A DNA stretch of 11,856 bases from Bacteroidota bacterium (GTDB taxonomy: Bacteria > Bacteroidota > Bacteroidia > NS11-12g > UBA955): positions 1-11,856 of the forward strand of contig JAGWYC010000037.1 in the NCBI GenBank assembly GCA_018969565.1. The letters run 5' to 3'. The position numbers were made by a program, and so were the translations under genes. Below the pieces are notes generated by a model, which saw only the letters and a program-made list of their open reading frames with translations, was not told the DNA's origin and ran no database searches. Shown here in pieces: positions 7,334 to 11,856 of this stretch (the first letter of the stretch is position 1; every line of letters begins with the position of its first letter).

Positions 7334-7558
7334 ATGACGTTTAAGATAGTGTGTTCCGTGCATGACAATCAGGTAACCATCACCTTACCCCCGGATTTCA
7401 GCGACCGGAAAGAAGTTACAGTTATTGTGGAAGATGCTGTAGATGACCGTGCAAAAAAGTTTGAATTGATGAAACAGGCCGCGCAGGATCCACTATTCTT
7501 AGATGATATCAGAGAAATCAGAGAAGATTTTGATTTGATTGACGAGGAAATTGGATGA
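7334..7558 (+). CDS. Probable antitoxin partner of the MazF-like toxin
   Basis: This 74-aa acidic protein sits directly upstream of a MazF/PemK-like toxin gene and overlaps it by four bases (ATGA, 7555-7558), the usual antitoxin-toxin order and coupling. The first 33 residues look like beta strands (FKIVCSVHDNQVTITLPPDF, then VTVIVED). The C-terminal half is helical and acidic (DPLFLDDIREIREDFDLIDE), a suitable shape for wrapping the toxin. It is not a clear AbrB/SpoVT-type MazE by eye, because no DNA-binding swapped-hairpin signature stands out. Its role as antitoxin rests mainly on position and composition. Such antitoxins usually neutralise the toxin and repress their own operon. Confidence 0.68.
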   Translation: MTFKIVCSVHDNQVTITLPPDFSDRKEVTVIVEDAVDDRAKKFELMKQAAQDPLFLDDIREIREDFDLIDEEIG

Positions 7559-7917
7559 GGATTCGAAAATGGTCCATTTATCGGGCCGACCTTGACCCTG
7601 TTGTTGGCTCAGAACAAGGAAAATCAAGACCGGTTCTGGTCATCAGTGAAGATGAAATAAACGACCTGCTGAACATTGTGAATGTCATACCGATAACCAG
7701 CAGAAAATCAGGTAGAACAATATATCCCAACGAGGTTTTAATACCCGCTAATAATTTTGGACTTAGCAATGAATCAATTATTCTATGCCATCAAATAAGA
7801 ACTCTTGATAAGCAAAGGCTAACCATAGAATACGGGCAATTGAATGATGAACAGAGAAGGAGTGAAACGATAGATGCATTGTGTTTTCAACTTGGGATTA
7901 ATAGAAGTATCGGCTAA
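7555..7917 (+). CDS. Type II toxin of the PemK/MazF family (mRNA endoribonuclease)
   Basis: This 120-aa protein has MazF/PemK landmarks: an N-terminal strand (IRKWSIYRADLDPVVG), the loop SEQGKSRPVLVIS (19-31) with conserved Arg25-Pro26, VIPITS (44-49), and a late ESIILCHQIRTLDKQRL segment (73-89) with the strand-turn-strand pattern of the fold. Family members cut mRNA at short sequence motifs and arrest growth when the antitoxin is degraded; the cut site cannot be read from the sequence. It is translationally coupled to the upstream antitoxin and ends in two consecutive TAA codons. Length is typical, so it is probably intact. The pair is lower in GC than the flanking housekeeping genes, which fits horizontal acquisition. 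Confidence 0.88.
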   Translation: MRIRKWSIYRADLDPVVGSEQGKSRPVLVISEDEINDLLNIVNVIPITSRKSGRTIYPNEVLIPANNFGLSNESIILCHQIRTLDKQRLTIEYGQLNDEQRRSETIDALCFQLGINRSIG

Positions 7918-8132
7918 TAAAAACCAGTATAAATAAATCCTGGAATTCTGTAAATGCATATAAAGTAATGAATTTAAATTTCCAACGGATGGGTTAGGTA
8001 TTTAACTATTAATTGACTAAGCGATGTTGTGCTTCTTCAAGGATCTCATAAACTGAGAAGATTCAAGATTCTACGGATGTATCGTCACTACGCCTGCTCC
8101 CACCTATATGCGTAAACAATGAACTGTGGGGT

Positions 8133-8182
8133 TGGGGGCGTAGTCGAGCCACATTAAATGAACATCAGTAAACACGCCCCCA
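8133..8182. repeat. 9-bp perfect inverted repeat with 32-base loop
   Basis: TGGGGGCGT (8133-8141) pairs fully with ACGCCCCCA (8174-8182). The loop contains GTCGAGCC. No T-run follows on either side, so it does not look like a simple intrinsic terminator. Confidence 0.5.
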
Positions 8183-8221
8183 CTGTGGTTCGTGGTTCCC
8201 CGCCGCTCGCTTCACTCTTGC

Positions 8222-8295
8222 GCCTGCCCCCCCTGTCGTTCGCTAAACTCACTTACGGGGCAAGCGATTGCTCACACCACTCGGTGCGGGCAGGC
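8222..8295. repeat. 8-bp inverted repeat enclosing degenerate direct repeats
   Basis: GCCTGCCC (8222-8229) is complementary to GGGCAGGC (8288-8295). The 58 bases between contain further short complements such as CCCC/GGGG around 8227-8260. On the minus strand, AGTGAGTTTAGCGAACGAC lies inside and the similar AGTGAAGCGAGCGG lies just outside toward 8200. Confidence 0.4.
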
Positions 8296-8358
8296 ACCAT
8301 GACAGGCTCCCCATAACCACAGAGCACTTACCACTTATCCCTTACCACTTACCACTTC

Positions 8359-8389
8359 TTTGGCACATCCCTTGCATCCCGTAACTTTG
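8359..8389 (+). promoter_or_regulatory. Bacteroidota promoter (-33 TTTG, -7 TAACTTTG) for the thioredoxin lipoprotein
   Basis: TTTG at 8359-8362 is followed after 19 bases by TAACTTTG at 8382-8389, an exact TAnnTTTG match at the spacing normal for Bacteroidota sigma-A promoters. Transcription should begin near 8395, leaving a leader of only about 10 bases before ATG 8404. This is the best-formed promoter in the window and probably also drives rlmD. Confidence 0.7.
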
Positions 8390-8403
8390 TACATCAAGCA
8401 CCC

Positions 8404-8934
8404 ATGAACCGCACTTATTCCCTTGTCATCGCCGCGCTTCCCCTGTTGTTTGCCTGTGGCCGTCATACCCAGCCTCTGCAAAGCAGCGCCAACACTTCTT
8501 TCAAAAACGTGCAGCAAAGCAAACCCGCCGATGCACCGGTGCTTACCTGGTACGACTTTGAAGCCGGCTACCAAAAGGCAGTAAAAGATAAGAAAATCCT
8601 GCTGGTGGATGCCTATACCGACTGGTGTGGCTGGTGCAAAGTGATGGACAAGAACACCTATTCCGACGCCGGCATCATCGGCAAGCTGAACGCCAACTTC
8701 GTGGCCGTGAAGTTCAATCCCGAGAAAGCCCGCACCTACAAGTTCGGCAACTATACCATGACCAACGACGAGCTGCTGGCCTGGCTGGGCCGCGGGCGCT
8801 CCTACGGCTACCCCACCTCCTACTTCTGGCTGGATCCGGGCGTGGGAGAAAACCTGCTGGTGAGCGTTGGCTATGAAGATCCCGCGGCCTTTGGCACTAC
8901 GCTGGAAACCGTTCTGAAACGCAAAGGAAACTGA
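8404..8934 (+). CDS. Thioredoxin-fold lipoprotein with CGWC active site
   Basis: This 176-aa protein starts with a lipoprotein signal peptide: a hydrophobic segment, then LLFAC with the lipidated Cys at 18. A linker of about 30 residues leads to a thioredoxin-like domain (about 48-172). DAYTDWCGWCK holds the redox pair Cys75/Cys78, and GYPTSYF carries the cis-Pro (Pro137) expected opposite the active site. It fits the single-domain thioredoxin_7/DUF255-like group. Expected role: thiol-disulfide exchange at the periplasmic face of a membrane. I see no Bacteroidota surface-export signal (acidic residues after Cys), so surface display is unlikely. The specific substrate is unknown. rlmD starts one base after its stop, so they are probably one transcription unit, though no functional link between them is evident. 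Confidence 0.88.
   Translation: MNRTYSLVIAALPLLFACGRHTQPLQSSANTSFKNVQQSKPADAPVLTWYDFEAGYQKAVKDKKILLVDAYTDWCGWCKVMDKNTYSDAGIIGKLNANFVAVKFNPEKARTYKFGNYTMTNDELLAWLGRGRSYGYPTSYFWLDPGVGENLLVSVGYEDPAAFGTTLETVLKRKGN
8923..8928 (+). promoter_or_regulatory. Shine-Dalgarno-like site supporting the TTG start of rlmD
   Basis: AAAGGA ends seven bases before TTG 8936, inside the last codons of the lipoprotein gene. Bacteroidota rely little on Shine-Dalgarno pairing, but the spacing is right and the start is a weak codon, so it may matter here. Confidence 0.4.
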
Positions 8935-8935
8935 G

Positions 8936-10336
8936 TTGGGTCGCAAGAACGTAGCCTTCACGGTTTACGAACACGTGGAGATAGGCCCGGCGGCGGCTGA
9001 AGGCAACTGCGTGGCCCGCGTGGACAACCGCGTCATCTTTGTGAAATACGCAGCCCCCGGCGATATAGCCACCCTGCGTGTGACCGGCAAGAAAAAGAAA
9101 TTCCTCGAAGCGCGCATCCTCGAGCTGCACCAAGCTTCCCCCCTGCGCAGCACACCCTTCTGCAGCCATTACGGCATTTGCGGGGGCTGCAAGTGGCAAC
9201 ACCTCGACTATCAGGCCCAACTGCAGGCCAAACAACAGCAGGTTGCCGACAATTTAGCCCGTATCGGCGGCGTGGAAGTAGAAGAATTCCGGCCCATCAT
9301 CGGCGCGGAACATACCCGCCATTACCGCAACAAGCTGGAATTCTCCTTCAGCAACAAAGCCTGGCAGACGGTATTCGACCCGGAACAGCTTGTGCAGGAA
9401 GCAGCCCTCGGCTTCCATATCCCCGGCCGCTTCGACAAGATCCTCAACGTGGACACCTGTTACCTGATGCCCGAGCCGGTGAACCAAATCCGCAACGACA
9501 TCAGGGATTTCTGCCTGTCGCACGACTATAGCTTCTTCAATCCGCACAGCCAAGAAGGATTCATGCGCAACATCATATTCCGCTGCAATACCGCGGGGCA
9601 ATGGATGCTGCTGCTCAGCTTCGGCTACCAGGACGATGCCAAACGCATCGCGCTGCTGGAACATCTGGCCACACGCTACCCCGAAATCAGCGCGCTGCTG
9701 TGGACGGTCAACGAGAAACGCAACGACACCCTGCAGGGGCTGGACATCCACTGCTATAAAGGCGAGCCCTGGCTCACCGAAACCCTGGAGGGCCTGCAGT
9801 TCCGCATCCGACCCCAGAGCTTCTTCCAGACCAACCCCGAGCAGGCCCTGCGCCTGTACCGCGAAGCCCGAAACCTGGCCGGACTGAACGGCACGGAGCA
9901 CGTATATGACCTCTATACCGGCACCGGCAGCATCGCGCTGTTTGTGGCGGCGCAGGCCGCGCAGGTGGTGGGCATTGAATATGTACCCGAGGCCATCGAA
10001 GATGCCAAGGAAAACAGCGCCCTGAACGGCGTCAGCAACTGCCGCTTCTTTGCCGGCGACATGAAACAGGTGCTGAACGACGAATTCGTGGCGGCACAGG
10101 GCCGGCCCGACGTGATCATCACCGACCCGCCCCGCGACGGCATGCACCCCGACGTAGTCCACAAAATCCTGGAACTGGCCCCCGAGCGCGTGGTGTACAT
10201 CAGTTGCAACCCGGCCACCCAGGCCCGCGACCTCGCGCTGATGAAGGAACACTACCGCATTGCCGTGGTACAACCCGTGGACATGTTCCCGCATACCCAC
10301 CACGTAGAAAACATCGCCCTGCTGCTGAAGCGCTGA
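8936..10336 (+). CDS. rlmD: 23S rRNA (uracil(1939)-C(5))-methyltransferase RlmD
   Basis: This 466-aa enzyme transfers a methyl group from S-adenosylmethionine to C5 of U1939 in 23S rRNA. Domains in order are an N-terminal TRAM RNA-binding domain (about 5-64), a 4Fe-4S cluster site (Cys76, Cys82, Cys85 in CSHYGICGGCKWQ, plus Cys175 in NVDTCYL), and a C-terminal Rossmann methyltransferase with DLYTGTGSIALF (325-336), GIEYVPEAIEDAKENS (346-361), ITDPPRDGMHP (395-405) and the catalytic Cys424 in YISCNP. The ending PVDMFPHTHHVENIALL is typical of the family. The start is TTG 8936: a TGA lies in frame a few codons upstream, no ATG is available before the TRAM domain, and AAAGGA sits seven bases before it. 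RlmCD-type dual activity cannot be excluded from sequence alone. Confidence 0.94.
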   Translation: MGRKNVAFTVYEHVEIGPAAAEGNCVARVDNRVIFVKYAAPGDIATLRVTGKKKKFLEARILELHQASPLRSTPFCSHYGICGGCKWQHLDYQAQLQAKQQQVADNLARIGGVEVEEFRPIIGAEHTRHYRNKLEFSFSNKAWQTVFDPEQLVQEAALGFHIPGRFDKILNVDTCYLMPEPVNQIRNDIRDFCLSHDYSFFNPHSQEGFMRNIIFRCNTAGQWMLLLSFGYQDDAKRIALLEHLATRYPEISALLWTVNEKRNDTLQGLDIHCYKGEPWLTETLEGLQFRIRPQSFFQTNPEQALRLYREARNLAGLNGTEHVYDLYTGTGSIALFVAAQAAQVVGIEYVPEAIEDAKENSALNGVSNCRFFAGDMKQVLNDEFVAAQGRPDVIITDPPRDGMHPDVVHKILELAPERVVYISCNPATQARDLALMKEHYRIAVVQPVDMFPHTHHVENIALLLKR

Positions 10337-10360
10337 ATTTACCGCACCCTGTCATCCAGC

Positions 10361-10420
10361 GCATTCTGCTGTCATCCTGAACATCCTGCTGTCATCCTGA
10401 ACATCCTGCTGTCATCCTGA
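10361..10420. repeat. 20-bp tandem repeat, three copies
   Basis: The unit ACATCCTGCTGTCATCCTGA occurs perfectly at 10381-10400 and 10401-10420. A first copy at 10361-10380 has two mismatches, and a partial, more diverged copy (CCTGTCATCCAGC) precedes it at about 10348-10360. It lies just after rlmD, on the boundary with the accessory right end. Confidence 0.8.
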
Positions 10421-10433
10421 GCCGGTCGAAGGA
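10415..10433. repeat. Imperfect palindrome sharing the GAGC...GTCGA core
   Basis: TCCTGAGCCGGTCGAAGGA has 4-bp complementary arms (TCCT/AGGA) around GAGCCGGTCGA. It overlaps the last tandem unit. The core matches that at 7154-7173 while the arms differ yet stay self-complementary, so the hairpin rather than the exact sequence appears to be kept. Confidence 0.55.
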
Positions 10434-10490
10434 CGAACCATGGGAGTTTGGAGCATTGTTACAAAATACCCTTCACGCACAAAAACTTAA

Positions 10491-10862
10491 ATGCTTAACC
10501 ATCAGCTATTTAACCCCATTCCCGGCCTAAACACCTGCGTTTTATACACAACCCATGCAGGAAATCATGCATACATTCTTATATATTTGAGAAACTTCAG
10601 GCTCTTGACCGCCATAACCCACGATATGATTCGCCACAAGCAGGAATCCTTCCTCAGGGTGCAGTTTCCTGATGACAAGCAACTGATTCAAGCATTGAAG
10701 AAGATGGAGCGCTGTTGTGCCACCCAATTGCCGGAAAGCGGAACCGACCTGGGTTATATTCAGGAATTGTTAGGCCACAACAGCAGCAGAACCACAGAAA
10801 TCTATACCCATGTCAGCGAAAAGAACCTTCAAGCCATCCGCAGCCCGTTCGACGACCTATGA
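10491..10862 (+). pseudogene. Tyrosine recombinase (phage-integrase/Xer type) remnant with internal deletion
   Basis: The 123-aa reading frame joins two ends of a tyrosine recombinase. Residues about 43-74 (ITHDMIRHKQESFLRVQFPD, then DKQLIQALKKME) resemble the N-terminal DNA-binding segment of Bacteroidota integrases. Residues from about 77 on (ATQLPESGTDLGYIQELLGH, then NSSRTTEIYTHVSEKNLQ) are the C-terminal catalytic end with the LGH box and the Tyr nucleophile in EIYTHVS. The region between, including the first catalytic Arg and the His-x-x-Arg box, is missing; the join is near 10710-10715. Changes such as HLLE to QLPE and DLRYIQ to DLGYIQ also suggest decay. It cannot be a working recombinase alone. 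The first 40 residues match nothing I recognise, so the true start is unclear. Confidence 0.78.
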
Positions 10863-10882
10863 ACCAGCCAAAAAGGGAAACA

Positions 10883-10938
10883 AAACTAGACCTATACAAC
10901 AGAATACGGTATATAGGAGATAAGAAACTAGACCTATA
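10883..10938. repeat. Direct repeat pair with nested inverted repeats (candidate attachment-site remnant)
   Basis: AAACTAGACCTATA occurs at 10883-10896 and again at 10925-10938, a 42-base period. CCTATA in the first copy (10891-10896) is complementary to TATAGG at 10912-10917. ATACGGT (10904-10910) is complementary to ACCGTAT at 10964-10970. The cluster starts about 20 bases after the recombinase remnant stops, where such enzymes often have their binding or attachment sites. That function is inference. Confidence 0.5.
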
Positions 10939-10997
10939 AGCGAGTTGTAAGCAATGGTGTTGAACCGTATCCATAAAATAAATTTAGATTAATATAA

Positions 10998-11029
10998 TTT
11001 GCTCAAATAAAATTTCGTTAATAATTTTA
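10998..11029 (+). promoter_or_regulatory. Putative promoter of the right-end gene (-33 TTTG, -7 TAATTTTA)
   Basis: TTTG at 10998-11001 is followed after 20 bases by TAATTTTA at 11022-11029, one base off TAnnTTTG. The start of transcription would be near 11036, about 16 bases before ATG 11052. The region is very AT-rich (9 of 60 bases are G/C at 10981-11040), so partial matches arise easily. Confidence 0.45.
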
Positions 11030-11051
11030 GAACATACAAATCAATAAATCT

Positions 11052-11856
11052 ATGTCAGAAACAAACTTCTCCTCTTGCGCAAATCCAGAACCATTTATCA
11101 GGTTAGGTGCTGCAACCAAAGTTCCAAAATTGAGGTATAGTCTTCCTCAAAGTTCATGTTTAGAATCCAAAGGATATATTCCGCTTGACATTCCAAGTGC
11201 TTGGTTTAAGCCTGACCCAAGTATTGGAGCAGCACCTACTGACAACTTTTGGGACGTTGTTGCCAGTCCTGCGGTAGATGTTAACATGATAAAAGGTGCT
11301 TTCAGCAATATGCTTGTGAATACTGTGCAAACAGAACCTGTTGTTGGTGTAGTCGACAGTTCATCATTAGTTCTGGCAGACGGTATTGGTCCGATTATAA
11401 GTGGGCTTGCAGGAGGTGAAGCAACTTTTGTTGTGAACCCTGCTACAGAAAACACTATCGTTGCAGGGCAAAGTGTAACTGTACTTGCAGAACAGGCAAT
11501 AAGCGGTATATTACCTGTAATTTATGACGACACATTTGGCAGAAAAAGAGTAAGGTATCAACCTAAGCCTAAATCCATCAATCCCACCATTAGTATAGTG
11601 GAACACTATAGAACTTGTCATTATTTGGGCGACTACGGTGCTGGCAGAACATTAAAAACTTTCAGTTTATTACCCGGTGAAAAAACCAAAATCAGCATCA
11701 GAAGTTATAAGCAAGTAGTAAGTCAATCCCGAATCACAGAAAACGTACTTGACAGTTTTAGCGAAGAAAGTTCAAATGAGTTAGAACAACTAGTTGAACA
11801 GGAAACTCACAGAAAAGATGTAACAGACAGTACCTCTATAAAATCAAGTGAAATTG
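11052..11856 (+). CDS. Unknown protein, N-terminal 268 residues (3' end outside window)
   Basis: From ATG 11052 the frame stays open to the end of the window, 268 codons without a stop. I do not recognise a named family. The first 180 residues are rich in Ser, Val, Ala, Pro and Gly without a clear signal peptide or membrane helix. Residues about 184-230 form the most motif-like part: SIVEHYRTCHYLGDYGAG, then RTLKTFSLLPGEKTKISIRS. The GAGRT...LLPGEKT pattern looks like a conserved strand-turn core. After residue 230 it becomes a charged Glu/Ser helical stretch (DSFSEESSNELEQLVEQE), possibly the start of a coiled coil. Codons favour A/T in the third position, unlike rlmD. With the recombinase remnant upstream, it looks like cargo of an integrated element. 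Function unknown. Confidence 0.75.
   Translation, partial: MSETNFSSCANPEPFIRLGAATKVPKLRYSLPQSSCLESKGYIPLDIPSAWFKPDPSIGAAPTDNFWDVVASPAVDVNMIKGAFSNMLVNTVQTEPVVGVVDSSSLVLADGIGPIISGLAGGEATFVVNPATENTIVAGQSVTVLAEQAISGILPVIYDDTFGRKRVRYQPKPKSINPTISIVEHYRTCHYLGDYGAGRTLKTFSLLPGEKTKISIRSYKQVVSQSRITENVLDSFSEESSNELEQLVEQETHRKDVTDSTSIKSSEI

Larger units (their letters stand above)
7918..8403. other. Gene-free spacer with inverted and degenerate repeats
   Basis: I see no supportable gene here. The first 130 bases are AT-rich and unremarkable. From about 8120 the DNA becomes GC-rich and structured: a 9-bp perfect inverted repeat (TGGGGGCGT 8133-8141 with ACGCCCCCA 8174-8182), and an 8-bp one (GCCTGCCC 8222-8229 with GGGCAGGC 8288-8295). 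Read on the minus strand there are related phrases AGTGAAGCGAGCGG and AGTGAGTTTAGCGAACGAC. Near 8325-8358 a CTTACCACTT-like phrase is repeated. The end of the spacer carries the lipoprotein promoter. It may be decayed mobile DNA or hold a structured RNA; neither is shown. Confidence 0.5.

Noticed and set aside
7924..7943. Terminator hairpin after the toxin gene (CCAG...CTGG)
   Set aside because: The stem is only 4 bp with a 12-base AT loop and no T-run follows.
8325..8358. CRISPR-like short repeats (CTTACCACTT phrases)
   Set aside because: The units are adjacent and about 10 bp long, with no unique spacers and no cas genes; this is a simple degenerate repeat.
9254..10303. A 349-codon minus-strand open frame opposite rlmD
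   Set aside because: The plus strand encodes all RlmD motifs here. The antisense frame is a by-product of high GC content.
10715..10939. A 74-codon plus-strand frame over the recombinase 3' end and the downstream repeats
   Set aside because: It is a shifted frame of the recombinase C-terminus; the motifs LGH and EIYTHVS lie in the other frame. The tail simply translates the repeat cluster.
10945..10967. Integron attC-like core (GTTGAAC fits GTTRRRY at 10959-10965)
   Set aside because: No matching RYYYAAC partner or folded attC structure was found, and the neighbouring recombinase remnant shows no integron-integrase insert.
11147..11455. A 102-codon minus-strand frame in the right-end region
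   Set aside because: The plus-strand frame is open for 268 codons with a promoter and motif-like blocks; this one is Ser/Thr-rich without features.

Overview
The window most likely comes from a Bacteroidota genome, probably the Chitinophagales/Chitinophagaceae side (the lineage below phylum is inference). The reasons are an orphan FecR-type anti-sigma factor with the Bacteroidota C-terminal domain, a 1111-aa DUF4175 protein of the long Bacteroidota form, a rhomboid/membrane-nuclease gene pair, and TAnnTTTG-type -7 promoter elements just upstream of start codons. Most of the DNA is GC-rich (36 of 60 bases are G/C at 10141-10200). Two segments are clearly poorer in GC: the toxin-antitoxin pair (22 of 60 at 7681-7740) and the right end (21 of 60 at 11701-11760).

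Left block, 1-2546, plus strand: the C-terminal end of a rhomboid protease; a membrane-anchored endonuclease/exonuclease/phosphatase (EEP) protein one base downstream; then, behind its own -7 element, TrhO, the rhodanese-type enzyme that hydroxylates tRNA wobble uridine.

Middle block, 2566-7060, minus strand: a likely transcription unit reading leftward from a TAATTTTG element. It holds the DUF4175 protein (membrane helices, extracytoplasmic beta region, long Gln/Glu coiled coil), a 59-aa ORF resembling the N-terminal anti-sigma domain of FecR proteins, and a full FecR-like anti-sigma factor. No ECF sigma factor or TonB-dependent receptor lies beside it.

Accessory strip, 7061-8403: a repeat-bearing gap, a compact antitoxin/MazF-like toxin pair with a 4-bp ATGA overlap, and about 490 gene-free bases with several inverted and degenerate direct repeats.

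Right housekeeping block, 8404-10336, plus strand: a thioredoxin-fold lipoprotein with a CGWC active site, behind a good promoter, and RlmD (23S rRNA U1939 methyltransferase) one base downstream, apparently starting at TTG.

Right accessory end, 10337-11856: a 20-bp tandem repeat ending in a hairpin, a tyrosine-recombinase remnant that lost its middle, a cluster of short direct and inverted repeats, and the first 268 codons of an AT-richer gene of unknown function that runs off the window. This looks like the edge of an integrated element. The best candidates for something new are this truncated gene and the sigma-less FecR/mini-FecR arrangement. No complete novel system can be shown from this window.
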